A program made the translations under genes and the position numbers. From contig QKAW01000008.1 of assembly GCA_003247135.1 (NCBI GenBank), positions 1-60,358 on the forward strand: a DNA stretch of 60,358 bases, in the 5' to 3' direction. The DNA comes from Spirochaetales bacterium (GTDB lineage Bacteria > Spirochaetota > Spirochaetia > DSM-2461). How positions within the stretch are numbered: position 1 is the stretch's first letter; every line of letters starts with the position of its first letter. The notes under the pieces were generated by a model that was not told where the DNA came from, made no database searches, and worked only from the letters and a program-made list of their open reading frames with translations. Positions 37,459 to 46,688 of the stretch are shown here, piece after piece.

Positions 37459-38484
37459 CTACTCAACAAAATACATTTTAAGAACACCTTTCCCTTTAAC
37501 ATCTAGTGGTTCTCTCTCCAGGCATTTAAATTCGTTTTTCACTTTTTGAAAGGTCTCTTCAGATATATTAATAGACATGGGTTTTGAGTTAGATTCCATT
37601 CTGGAAGCAATATTTACCGAATCTCCGAAAATATCGTAAATATACTTTTTTGTCCCAACTATTCCACCAACAACCTCTCCAGAGTGTATACCTATTCGAA
37701 CTTCCCATTTAATTTCTGATTTGCTATTTCTCTCTTTTAAATAATCTAAAGTATCCTTAGCAGCTTTTGTAAGTCTAATTGCATGATCATCAATATATTT
37801 GGGAATTCCACAAACTGCTAAATATGCATCACCTATTGTTTTAATCCTCTCACACCCATTCTCTTCCATTATTCTGTCAAAATTTGTAAAAAGATCATTA
37901 AGTTCTTCAATTAATTTCCTTGGCTCAAAATTTGTAGAATATCCTGTAAAATCTACAATATCTGAAAAGAGAACACTTACATCCTTAAAATTCTGAGGTT
38001 CGCTATGGCCTGTCTCCTTAAGCTCTCTGGCTACTGCTTCCGGTAATACATTTAAAAGAAGACACTCTGACTTCTCTCTCTCCCTTTCAATAACCTTTAA
38101 AGCTTCCCTTAATTTCAAATGGGTTGAAACTCTGGCAAGAACCTCTTCCTTCTGAAAAGGTTTAGAAACATAATCTACAGCTCCAGAATTAAATCCCAGA
38201 ACCTTATCCTCTATCTGGTTAAGTGCGGAGATAAAAATTACAGGAATATCAGCAATATCCGGATCACTTTTAAGGTGTTTAATTGTCTCATAACCGTCCA
38301 TTCCCGGCATTTTAATATCCAGTAGAATAAGGTCTGGTTTGGCTTTTTTAGCAATCTGAATTGCCCTTTCTCCACTTTTAGCCTGTAGAGGGTGATATCC
38401 TTCCTGGGTTAAAGTCTCTGTTAAAACTTTTAAATTCTCTTCAATATCATCAACTATTAATATTCTAGAAATCTCATTATCCAT
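37459..38484 (-). CDS. Response regulator fused to class III adenylate cyclase
   Basis: 341 residues. The receiver domain (1-125) has the phospho-acceptor aspartate in LILLDIKMPGMDGY and the lysine in YVSKPFQ. A short helical linker leads to a class III cyclase. Its two metal-binding aspartates are in LFSDIVDFTGYS, the purine-specifying lysine in ERIKTIGDAYLAV, and the transition-state residues in SVNIASRMES. It probably makes cAMP when phosphorylated. The gene lies 8 bases downstream of a large hybrid kinase, its likely partner. Confidence 0.92.
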   Translation of the reverse strand: MDNEISRILIVDDIEENLKVLTETLTQEGYHPLQAKSGERAIQIAKKAKPDLILLDIKMPGMDGYETIKHLKSDPDIADIPVIFISALNQIEDKVLGFNSGAVDYVSKPFQKEEVLARVSTHLKLREALKVIEREREKSECLLLNVLPEAVARELKETGHSEPQNFKDVSVLFSDIVDFTGYSTNFEPRKLIEELNDLFTNFDRIMEENGCERIKTIGDAYLAVCGIPKYIDDHAIRLTKAAKDTLDYLKERNSKSEIKWEVRIGIHSGEVVGGIVGTKKYIYDIFGDSVNIASRMESNSKPMSINISEETFQKVKNEFKCLEREPLDVKGKGVLKMYFVE

Positions 38485-38492
38485 ATTTTTAC

Positions 38493-41255
38493 CTACTCTT
38501 TTAGTTTATCAATTATTTTTAGTAAATTTTCATCATCAAAATTATCTGTGTAGAATTCAACTGTGTCAATAAAATCCGATAGTTCACTATTTCCTCTAAA
38601 CTGTTCAATAAAATTCTTTATTCCAGTAAAGTCATTTATAATTCCAAGGTCATCCAGGGTATCGATCTCTATGGCAGTAAGTATCTTTTTAACTCTTATA
38701 TAATCCACATTATCCACACTTAATACTCTGTTTACCGGCTTAACCGCCTCGTATATAAACTTAATATTACTCTTGTCATGAATTAACTTAAGCAGGGAAT
38801 TCAGTTTAAAAGGTTTTGCTATAAACCCATCAAACCCGGAACTTAGAATGCTTTTTTCATCATGCTTAAAAGCACTGGCTGTTAAGGCAAATACCGGGAT
38901 ACTCTTTATATCTTTATCCTCTTTAATCAGTTTTACAGATTCATATCCATCCATAACAGGCATTTTTATATCCATAAATACCAACTCAGGTCTGAACTCC
39001 CTGGTTCTATCCAAGGCTTCTAAACCATTTTCAGCTTCTATGGTAACAAAACCTATTCTTTCAAGCATCTCTTTAAGAATTAATCTATTGTTTACTTTAT
39101 CATCAACAATAATAACACTTGGATGTCTGTCATCTACAATTCCAATAACATTTCCTATCTCTTCATCGGGTTCGTCGATTTTTTCAGTCTCTTCATAATC
39201 AATACTGAATGTAAAAGTACTACCTACATCAACCTTGCTCTCAATCTCCATAGAACCGCCTAACATATTAATAAAACTGTTAGTAATTGCTAAACCTAAA
39301 CCTGTACCACCTTCGTTATCTGTAATACTTGACTGAGTAAATGGTTGAAGAATTGACTCTATCTCATTTTCAGGAATACCTTTTCCTGTATCATTAACTG
39401 TAAATTTCAACTTCTGGTTATCTATTCCTACAACTATAGAGATACCACCCTCTTTAGTGAATTTAATTGCATTTCCTAAAATATTAATCATTATCTGTCT
39501 CAATTTACCCAGATCGCTTCTTATATACTCCGGAAGAGGTTCAACATACTCAACATAAAGAGCTAACCCTTTCTTTTTACACTTTAAATCCAGCATCTGC
39601 TTTAAATCCTCAACAAATTCATGAAGATTAAAGGTCGATTCATGTAACTCTATCTTACCTGCTTCAATTTTAGATATGTCCAGAATATCATTTATTAATC
39701 CCAAAAGATGCTCACCACTTCTGGATATAATATTAATCTTCTCTACCTGGCTGTCGGTTAAATTCTTGTCACTGCTAAGAAGTTGGGTAAATCCTAAAAC
39801 AGCATTTAAAGGAGTTCTTAACTCATGGCTCATATTTGCAAGAAATTCACTCTTTAATCGGTTAGCATTTTCTGCTGCAACCTTAGCGGATGTCAGGCTC
39901 TCCTCAAACTCAAGCTGTTTTGATATATCCCTAATAATTGCGGTGTGTATTTTACCATCCGAGGTTTTACTACTACTAAAATTTGCCTCAAAGGTGATAA
40001 TCTCTCCACTTTTGGTTTTACCAGTGTACCTTCGCAGTTTATTGTCGTTATCTGTTACAAAATGAACAAATTTCTTTGTATCTCCACCACAAATTTTACA
40101 GTAATTATCACTTTGATCAAAAAGATCTGTAAAAAAGTTCCCCTGTATATCGTGCCAGTTCCAACCAAAAAGTCTCTCTGCTGCCGGATTAAAAATAAAT
40201 ATATGTCCATCATCATCAAAGGATATAATAGGGTCAGCTGCATTATCAATTATATTATAAAGTCGTTTTTGACTTGTCTCCAACTCACTCTGCTGCTTCT
40301 TAATCAATTTATTTATATCTGTAAAAATAGTGCTAAACTCATTGTTATCAACAATCTCAATAACCCTTGTTTTTTTAGGTAAACCAGTTGTTAACTGCTC
40401 TAATCGTTCTTCAACAATATCAAGTGGGTTTTTTATGGATTTTTTTAAAAGAACAATTACCCTTAAAGCAAGTAAAAAATATAGGGCAATTTTTGTTACG
40501 AGAACATCAAGAAGTTTACCTGCAGCTTCATGATCCTGTCCAATTTTGGATATAAATGTTTCTGGAGAGAGAATTCTTGTTTTTAAACCATTGTTATTAC
40601 CAATTAACTCCTTTGCTCTTTCGAAGGCAATTAAGTAGAAATCTGTTGCAACTGAGAGAACCTGAAAACTGACAAAGGCCAACAACAGAAGCAAGGTTAA
40701 ACTCATCTGTCTGTAAAAGGATGTAAACCTTGGCTTTAAAAGAGGTGGTTCTTCCATTAAAGCACTTTTAATAGGAAACAGGATGTTGTCAAGGCTCATA
40801 ATTATTACTATTGATGTAAAAAGACCGGTAATTACCCCTTCAATAACTATATATACTACAGGAAACAGACCATAATTCTGGGTTTCGGATGAAAGATTAG
40901 AGCCAAGAACCCCAATAACAAAGGATATAACATTCATTAATGTTATCTTCTGCCTTAATGAGTTAAAAACATACATAGTTCTGTTTCTTTCATCCAGTGA
41001 AATTAACCTGGAGTTTTTATATTTATGCCAGAAATAGAATATAGGCTTCATTAATACCAGAATGATAAAGTTAAAAACTATTAAAAGAATCCATGAATAT
41101 ATAGCTTTTTTAAAATTAAAAATTGATAAAATACTATTTTCAACTGCAACTTTTAAAGTAGGACCTTCAAAAGCAAGAAGCATAATCATTATTAATGGAA
41201 TAAAAAAAGTCACTAATAATGTCTTGCCAATTAACTTTTTACCACAATTTTCCAT
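38493..41255 (-). CDS. Hybrid sensor histidine kinase (PAS-HisKA-HATPase-REC)
   Basis: 920 residues from the ATG at 41255 (AGGTGG upstream); an in-frame GTG three codons earlier is less likely. The N-terminal part has about six membrane spans. Then come a HAMP-like linker, a PAS domain (about 335-450), HisKA with the phosphorylated histidine in NMSHELRTPLNAVLGF, and HATPase (VNDTGKGIPE, GGTGLGLAI). A receiver follows with aspartate in LVFMDIKMPVMDGY, and a C-terminal helical part may be an Hpt-like domain, though no clear phosphorylatable histidine is visible in it. It would relay phosphate to the adjacent receiver-cyclase. Confidence 0.92.
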   Translation of the reverse strand: MENCGKKLIGKTLLVTFFIPLIMIMLLAFEGPTLKVAVENSILSIFNFKKAIYSWILLIVFNFIILVLMKPIFYFWHKYKNSRLISLDERNRTMYVFNSLRQKITLMNVISFVIGVLGSNLSSETQNYGLFPVVYIVIEGVITGLFTSIVIIMSLDNILFPIKSALMEEPPLLKPRFTSFYRQMSLTLLLLLAFVSFQVLSVATDFYLIAFERAKELIGNNNGLKTRILSPETFISKIGQDHEAAGKLLDVLVTKIALYFLLALRVIVLLKKSIKNPLDIVEERLEQLTTGLPKKTRVIEIVDNNEFSTIFTDINKLIKKQQSELETSQKRLYNIIDNAADPIISFDDDGHIFIFNPAAERLFGWNWHDIQGNFFTDLFDQSDNYCKICGGDTKKFVHFVTDNDNKLRRYTGKTKSGEIITFEANFSSSKTSDGKIHTAIIRDISKQLEFEESLTSAKVAAENANRLKSEFLANMSHELRTPLNAVLGFTQLLSSDKNLTDSQVEKINIISRSGEHLLGLINDILDISKIEAGKIELHESTFNLHEFVEDLKQMLDLKCKKKGLALYVEYVEPLPEYIRSDLGKLRQIMINILGNAIKFTKEGGISIVVGIDNQKLKFTVNDTGKGIPENEIESILQPFTQSSITDNEGGTGLGLAITNSFINMLGGSMEIESKVDVGSTFTFSIDYEETEKIDEPDEEIGNVIGIVDDRHPSVIIVDDKVNNRLILKEMLERIGFVTIEAENGLEALDRTREFRPELVFMDIKMPVMDGYESVKLIKEDKDIKSIPVFALTASAFKHDEKSILSSGFDGFIAKPFKLNSLLKLIHDKSNIKFIYEAVKPVNRVLSVDNVDYIRVKKILTAIEIDTLDDLGIINDFTGIKNFIEQFRGNSELSDFIDTVEFYTDNFDDENLLKIIDKLKE

Positions 41256-41326
41256 AAAAACCACCTATAATATATAACACATAATATATAAAATATAACA
41301 CTTAAATCTTAAATTAGGAGAGGATA

Positions 41327-42709
41327 TTGAAAAAAATTGTTGTAAAATTCGGTGGCTCCAATCTAAAAACCACCCAGGATATAAAAAACATAATAAATGT
41401 AGTTAAAAATTATAACAGACCACTGGTTATTGTTGTTTCAGCTTTTTTTGGTATTACAAACTATCTTGAAGAGGGAATACTTCAGGTACAGAAATCTATA
41501 AAGCATATAGATGAGATTAAAAAGTTTATAAAAACAATAAAAAAAGATGCAATCGAGAGCCATATAGACTCTCCGGAAATTCAGAAAGAGGTTATGAAAA
41601 GTATTGATAACAGGCTTAATGAGTTAGAAAATTGTTTTAAAGGTGTCTACTACATTGGCGATGTCCCGGATTTTGTGGAAGATAAAATATTAAGTTTTGG
41701 AGAAAAACTATCGAGCCTTTTATTAACAGCCATTTTTAGATATAACGGAATAGATGCAGAAGAAAAACTCCCGGAAATTATAGGGCTTAAAACCTACGGT
41801 GAGCTTAAAAATGCTTCAATTGATTTTAAAAGTTCCAGAGAAAGTGTAAGTAAAGCACTTTCCGGAGATAAAGTGTATATTGTTCCCGGGTTTTATGGAA
41901 TCTCACCTAAAAACAGAATAACTCTTCTAGGCCGAGGAGGTAGTGATTATTCTGCAGCCAGTTTTGCAAAAATTATTGATGCTGAATCCCTGGATATCTG
42001 GAAGGATGTTGATGGATATCTTAGTTCAGACCCCAAACTTGTTGATAAGCCAATAAGAATAAAAAAGTTGTCCTACAGAGAAGCTGCTGAGCTTTCCTAC
42101 TTTGGAGCAAAAATACTCCATCCACGGACAGTTGAGCCATTAATGAAACCCAATATTCCAATACGTATTTTTAATATAACAAAACCGGAAAAAGAGTTAA
42201 TTCCATTAACAGTAATAAATAATGAAGAGAATATTCTTGAATCAGTAATAAAAAGTGTAACTTACACAGACAATTTCTCTGTTTTAAAACTAAGTGGGCC
42301 CGGAATTGGTATAAAATCCGGCGTACTAGGAAGGATAGCTACCCTTTTAGATAATCATGATATAAATATATTATCTATTGTTACATCAGGAACCTGTATA
42401 AATCTCTATATTGAGAACAGCGATCTTAAAGAAGCAACATACCTTGTAGAAAATGGAGGCTTTCACTCAATATCCTTAATTAAGCCCATTGGAAATATTT
42501 CAATAGTTGCAATAGTAGGAGAAGGAATATTATTACAGCATGGTCTAGTTTACAATATGCTTACATCTATGAACAAAGAAGGGATAAATGCAAAAATCAT
42601 ATCCGGGGGAGCATCGGATGTTGCTGCTTATGTTGTTATAGAGTCAGCAGACAGAAACAGGGCAATAAATGTTATACATAACGGTTTTTTTAGGAAAATT
42701 GATGTATAG
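41327..42709 (+). CDS. Aspartate kinase (monofunctional, ThrA/AKIII-like)
   Basis: 460 residues. Starts at a TTG (41327) with TAGGAGAGG upstream. Kinase motifs: KFGGSN at residues 7-12 (KFGGTS/S in most), GRGGSDYSAA and DIWKDVDGYLSSDP, then LSYFGAKILHPRT. Two C-terminal ACT domains (about 305-460) would bind the feedback inhibitor, lysine or threonine. It catalyses the first step of the aspartate-family amino acids. The layout resembles the kinase half of ThrA and LysC. Convergent with the diguanylate cyclase gene (20-base overlap). Confidence 0.92.
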   Translation: MKKIVVKFGGSNLKTTQDIKNIINVVKNYNRPLVIVVSAFFGITNYLEEGILQVQKSIKHIDEIKKFIKTIKKDAIESHIDSPEIQKEVMKSIDNRLNELENCFKGVYYIGDVPDFVEDKILSFGEKLSSLLLTAIFRYNGIDAEEKLPEIIGLKTYGELKNASIDFKSSRESVSKALSGDKVYIVPGFYGISPKNRITLLGRGGSDYSAASFAKIIDAESLDIWKDVDGYLSSDPKLVDKPIRIKKLSYREAAELSYFGAKILHPRTVEPLMKPNIPIRIFNITKPEKELIPLTVINNEENILESVIKSVTYTDNFSVLKLSGPGIGIKSGVLGRIATLLDNHDINILSIVTSGTCINLYIENSDLKEATYLVENGGFHSISLIKPIGNISIVAIVGEGILLQHGLVYNMLTSMNKEGINAKIISGGASDVAAYVVIESADRNRAINVIHNGFFRKIDV

Positions 42710-44123
42710 TTATACTATTCCTTCCTTTGGATTTTGATATATAAAGTGCAGAATCAGCTAGTTTAATATAATTTATTAATTTTTCATTCTGTTGTGGAAC
42801 ACCATAGGCAATTCCACAACTTATTGTAACGCACCTGTCTATACCATCGTATACATAGGTGCACAGTTTTTTCCTTATTCTCTCTACAACTTTATACGCC
42901 TTATCCCCATCGGTATTAGGCATAATAATTATAAACTCATCCCCGCCGTAACGGCCTATAATATCTGTAACCCTAAGTTCATCCAAACCACTTTCAGCTA
43001 TATGTTTTAAAACTGTGTCACCAGTATCATGTCCATAATCATCATTTATACTTTTAAAGAAATCTGCATCAAAAACACACACAGCTATTGATGATTTTGA
43101 TCTTTTTGCTGTTTCAAAAAGAAGACGTCCCTCAAATGAAATTCTGTGTCTTGAACCAACCCCGGTAAGAGAGTCTTCCATAGCCAATTTATATGCTTTC
43201 TCATGTAAAAAAGCATTATCCAGTGCTATTGAAATATGATCCCCAATAACTTTACAGAGCTCCAGATGATGTTTGTTAAAATGATTTTTACTATAGCCGT
43301 CCAAAGCAAGTAAACCGATTATTCTGTCATGGGAAGTTAGTGGAATTCCAATCCATGAAACGATCTGTCTTATAGAATCCGGTTGGGTAAAAAGTGGAAA
43401 ATCCCTTGGTACATTGTTTGTTAAAAATGCCGTATTATTTTGTAACACATGGGTACTTAAACTTCCATCCGGCTGGGGATAGAGGAACTTCATTTTAAGT
43501 ATTTCACTATTATCCGTAAACCCCTCTGCACCAATTACATGGAGAAAATCACCCTCTAACAACTGAATTGTTGCTGTTTCGTAGGGAATTAATCTGGAAA
43601 TCTGAAAAAGAATCTCCTTTATAGTCTCTTTTACATCCAGGGATGAGCTAATTACCTTAACAATATCCCTTAGAGTTTCAAGCTCAAGTCTTCTATGCCT
43701 CTCTTCCTGAATGCTTTCTAAAAGTTTTATCTCCGTCTCTTTTATATTTGTTATATCCATATCCAGACCAACAAAAATTATGGGTTTTCCATCAGGATCA
43801 AATTTTGTTGTTTTACCAAATGAATAGACCCACTTATACTCCCCATGTTCTGTCTCAATCCTGTATGTCTCCTTAAAATTTTCGGATTTTCCACTATATA
43901 TGTCATCAATAGAATTTCTTATTCTCTCCCTATCATCTTCATGGATATAATTTAGAAAATCTCTATTACTAGTTACAGTGAATTTATCCGGAATACTTTT
44001 CCATGTATTACTGTTTAAGGTTTTTCCGGTTTTGTAATTCGTAATAAAAACACCAACTGATGATAAAGCCTCCAGAACTTCCGGATCATTAAGCTCTTCA
44101 AAGTCTGTACCTTCTATATCCAT
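42690..44123 (-). CDS. Diguanylate cyclase with PAS and GAF sensor domains
   Basis: 477 residues, soluble. PAS with PAC (about 20-135), a helical linker, GAF (about 160-305), then GGDEF (about 320-475). The active site GRYGGDEF is intact and is preceded five residues earlier by RVTD, an RxxD inhibitory I-site. It should therefore synthesise cyclic-di-GMP and be subject to product inhibition. The start has AAGAGGAAG upstream. A candidate source of c-di-GMP for the MshEN-like protein at 2.1 kb. Confidence 0.92.
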   Translation of the reverse strand: MDIEGTDFEELNDPEVLEALSSVGVFITNYKTGKTLNSNTWKSIPDKFTVTSNRDFLNYIHEDDRERIRNSIDDIYSGKSENFKETYRIETEHGEYKWVYSFGKTTKFDPDGKPIIFVGLDMDITNIKETEIKLLESIQEERHRRLELETLRDIVKVISSSLDVKETIKEILFQISRLIPYETATIQLLEGDFLHVIGAEGFTDNSEILKMKFLYPQPDGSLSTHVLQNNTAFLTNNVPRDFPLFTQPDSIRQIVSWIGIPLTSHDRIIGLLALDGYSKNHFNKHHLELCKVIGDHISIALDNAFLHEKAYKLAMEDSLTGVGSRHRISFEGRLLFETAKRSKSSIAVCVFDADFFKSINDDYGHDTGDTVLKHIAESGLDELRVTDIIGRYGGDEFIIIMPNTDGDKAYKVVERIRKKLCTYVYDGIDRCVTISCGIAYGVPQQNEKLINYIKLADSALYISKSKGRNSITIHQFS

Positions 44124-44158
44124 TAACTTCCTCTTAATCTAATTATAATACAAACTTG

Positions 44159-44779
44159 CTATACAGGGCTCTTTTTTTCAGCAGTTAAGTTGCTATAATT
44201 TGGTTTTAGTTCATACATATCAGAAAAACTCCTGCTGGAATCCAGCCAATAATCAATTTTATCCGGATGTATAAAAAAGGGCATTCTTAATTTAGTATTA
44301 TGAATTTCCCTCATAATTCCCATTGCTTCTGTTGTTATTAGTGTAAAAGTATTAATCCCTCCCCAGCTGGAGACTAAACCACCGGCTATTAAAGGTTTGA
44401 AATTCTCATCATGAATATAGTAGGGAATTTTTTGTCCATTAATATGTTGCCATTCAAAAAAACCGTCAAAAAGAACCAGAATCCTACCCTTGTTAATTGA
44501 TCCTTTAAAGGAGGGTTTTTCTGGTAATGTTTCAATCCTGGCATTTAAAGTGTATTTTGCTATCTCTTCAGCCTTTTTACACTCTCTAACCCAGCCGGGA
44601 ATTAACCCCCATTTAGCAGTTTCTACTACCCTATTCTCCAGAACTATTGGTAAAAATGGATGGGTAAAAGCAACTTTATACTCTCCGTAACCATTATATG
44701 AAAAGTCATTTGATATTCTTAAATTATACTCTTTCTGAGCCACATCCAGCGGCGTCATAATTGTTGCATTAAAACACAT
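44159..44779 (-). CDS. SRAP (HMCES/YedK) abasic-site DNA-protein crosslink protein
   Basis: 206 residues. The catalytic cysteine is residue 2 (MCFNATIM), so the start at 44779 is certain. Other SRAP hallmarks are the FDGFFEW glutamate motif and the IHNTKLRMPFFI histidine motif. SRAP proteins crosslink to abasic sites in single-stranded DNA to protect them during replication. Divergent from dinB with only 20 bases between the start codons, so the two DNA-damage genes are likely coregulated. Confidence 0.92.
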   Translation of the reverse strand: MCFNATIMTPLDVAQKEYNLRISNDFSYNGYGEYKVAFTHPFLPIVLENRVVETAKWGLIPGWVRECKKAEEIAKYTLNARIETLPEKPSFKGSINKGRILVLFDGFFEWQHINGQKIPYYIHDENFKPLIAGGLVSSWGGINTFTLITTEAMGIMREIHNTKLRMPFFIHPDKIDYWLDSSRSFSDMYELKPNYSNLTAEKKSPV

Positions 44780-44799
44780 AAAATAAGTATAGTATATTT
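44780..44799. promoter_or_regulatory. 20-bp divergent overlapping promoter between SRAP and dinB
   Basis: The whole intergenic space is 20 bases. TATAGT (plus, 44788-44793) ends six bases before the dinB ATG, and TATACT (minus, 44791-44786) ends six bases before the SRAP ATG. The boxes overlap by four bases on opposite strands. No Shine-Dalgarno is present on either side, and the -35 elements must lie inside the opposite gene. Confidence 0.55.
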
Positions 44800-45918
44800 A
44801 TGGGTCAAAGAAAAATAATACATGTGGATATGGATGCTTTTTTTGCTGCTGTTGAGGAGAGAGACCATCCGGAGTACAGAGGAAAGCCATTAATTATTGG
44901 TGGAGATCCAAAAAGTCGAGGTGTAGTCTCGACATGTAATTACGAAGCAAGAAAGTATGGTATTCACTCTGCAATGCCCACAGCAACTGCATATAAACTC
45001 TGTCCTCATGGAATATTTACAGGATGTGATTTTGAGAGAATTAAGGAAGCATCTCTTCTGGTACATGAGATATTTCATAAATATACAGATATAGTTGAGC
45101 CCTTGAGCCTGGATGAAGCTTATTTAGATGTAACTGTAAATAAAATTAATGAACCATCTGCAACCATTATAGCAAAAAAAATTAAACAGGATATTTTATC
45201 TGCAACCAAACTTACTGCATCAGCAGGTGTCTCTTACAATAAATTTATAGCCAAAGTCGCATCTGATATGAATAAGCCTGATGGCCTTACTGTTATCCCT
45301 CCTGAGTATGCCCAGGATTTTATACTTAGTCTGCCAATTCGTAAATTCTGGGGTGTAGGAAAAGTTACTGAAAAAAAAATGATTCAGCATGGAATTACAA
45401 GCGGTAAAGAACTGTACAAATATAAACGCTATGAATTAATTGAACTTTTTGGTAAAGCAGGACCATTTTTCTATGATATTGTTAGAGGAATTGATAATAG
45501 AGAAGTAGAGACTCACAGAGTCAGGAAATCTATTGGTAGAGAGAAAACTTTTAGTGAGGATATTACAGATAAAGAACGATTGGTTGAATTCCTTGAGAGT
45601 GTAGCACAAAAAGTTGAGAGTGATCTACGAAAACAGGGGAAGAAGCCTTTAACTGTAACCCTAAAGGTAACATATCATGACTTTACAAAGATAACCCGAA
45701 GTATTACAGCACCAGGTTACATAACAAAGGCTAAAGAGATTATGCTCTATATAAATTCTCTAATTCCAAAAACCTTAATAGGACAAAAACCTGTTAGACT
45801 TCTTGGAATATCAACATCCAATTTTTTTGGTGAAGAAGAGGATAAATATGGTATAATGCAGTTCTGGTTACCTTTTAAACCTGAAGAGATTGCACCGAGG
45901 TTAAATTTTTATGACTAA
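44800..45918 (+). CDS. dinB: DNA polymerase IV (Y family)
   Basis: 372 residues, full length. Catalytic carboxylates: Asp10 in IIHVDMDAFFAAVEE and Asp105/Glu106 in LSLDEAYLDV. The steric-gate aromatic is in AFFAA. The thumb HhH region (FWGVGKVTEKKM) and little finger are present. It copies damaged templates with low fidelity. The C-terminus does not show a clear beta-clamp-binding QxxLxLF motif. It overlaps the next gene by 8 bases (ATGACTAA). Confidence 0.94.
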   Translation: MGQRKIIHVDMDAFFAAVEERDHPEYRGKPLIIGGDPKSRGVVSTCNYEARKYGIHSAMPTATAYKLCPHGIFTGCDFERIKEASLLVHEIFHKYTDIVEPLSLDEAYLDVTVNKINEPSATIIAKKIKQDILSATKLTASAGVSYNKFIAKVASDMNKPDGLTVIPPEYAQDFILSLPIRKFWGVGKVTEKKMIQHGITSGKELYKYKRYELIELFGKAGPFFYDIVRGIDNREVETHRVRKSIGREKTFSEDITDKERLVEFLESVAQKVESDLRKQGKKPLTVTLKVTYHDFTKITRSITAPGYITKAKEIMLYINSLIPKTLIGQKPVRLLGISTSNFFGEEEDKYGIMQFWLPFKPEEIAPRLNFYD

Positions 45919-46261
45919 AAATGAGATTATAGATTATTTTTTGACATTTAAAGGCTCTATATTAACATTTCCCTTCGACGATGTTACAGAAGTTTTTAAA
46001 GTTGGTAATAAAATGTTTGGATTAATAAGCAAGAGGGGTGCGTTTGATACTATTAACCTGAAGGGTCTCCCTGATGATAATATTGCCCTTAGAAACATGT
46101 TTTCATCTATAACTCCCGGGTTTCACATGAACAAAGAGCATTGGAACACCATTATTCTGGATGGAACTCTGGAGGATGAGCTGATAAAAAGACTAATTTC
46201 CGAGTCTTATGATATTGTTTTTAATAAACTTTCACTTAAAGCAAGAAATTCACTGGGCTGA
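45911..46261 (+). CDS. MmcQ/YjbR family protein
   Basis: 116 residues with the YjbR pattern: FKGSILTFPFDDVTEVFKVGNKMFGLIS in the N-terminal half and PGFHMNKEHWNTIILDGTLEDE in the middle. The fold is related to double-wing DNA-binding proteins, but the biochemical role is unknown. It overlaps the end of dinB by 8 bases and is cotranscribed, which suggests a role in the damage response. Confidence 0.88.
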   Translation: MTKNEIIDYFLTFKGSILTFPFDDVTEVFKVGNKMFGLISKRGAFDTINLKGLPDDNIALRNMFSSITPGFHMNKEHWNTIILDGTLEDELIKRLISESYDIVFNKLSLKARNSLG

Positions 46262-46267
46262 AGTGAT

Positions 46268-46645
46268 TTAGCATTTATCATCACTATACTTATTAATGTA
46301 TACAACCTCACCATATTTAAATATTTCATTGTATCTTTTACCCCAATCTCCAAGTTGTTCAATTAAACTTATCAGGCTCTTTCCACTCTCTGTTAATGTA
46401 TATTCTACATGAGGAGGATTTTTGTAAAAGTCCCTGCGATTAATAATTTTATGCTCAACCAGATCTTTTAACTCCCGTGTTAAAACTCGCTGGTTTATAC
46501 TGGGTATCACTTTCCTGAATTCACCGAATCGGAGGGTATCATTTTTCCCCAAATGATAGATAATTAATGGTTTCCACTTGCCCCCAACTACTGATAGAGC
46601 CAGTTCCGTATTGCAATAAAACCTCTTTTTCCTGTTAACGTCCAT
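46268..46645 (-). CDS. HxlR-family transcriptional regulator
   Basis: About 125 residues from the ATG at 46645. The frame is open to 46726, but the extra N-terminus is not typical. Core: CNTELALSVVGGKWKPLIIYHL, LRFGEFRKVIPSINQRVLTRELKDLVE (winged HTH) and the VEYTLTESGKSL wing. An N-terminal cysteine (residue 10, FYCNTELA) sits where the redox-sensing cysteine lies in YodB/QorR-type HxlR proteins. It lies just downstream of a Kef antiporter and a KefF-like reductase, so it may sense quinones or electrophiles and control them. Confidence 0.88.
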   Translation of the reverse strand: MDVNRKKRFYCNTELALSVVGGKWKPLIIYHLGKNDTLRFGEFRKVIPSINQRVLTRELKDLVEHKIINRRDFYKNPPHVEYTLTESGKSLISLIEQLGDWGKRYNEIFKYGEVVYINKYSDDKC

Positions 46646-46688
46646 CTCTTTAACTATGTTAACTTGTGAAGCTAAAAAGTGCAATGTT

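Noticed and set aside
39945..40382. 145-residue plus-strand frame inside the hybrid kinase gene
   Set aside because: It is antisense to an intact, well-conserved PAS region and has no ribosome-binding site or recognisable fold.
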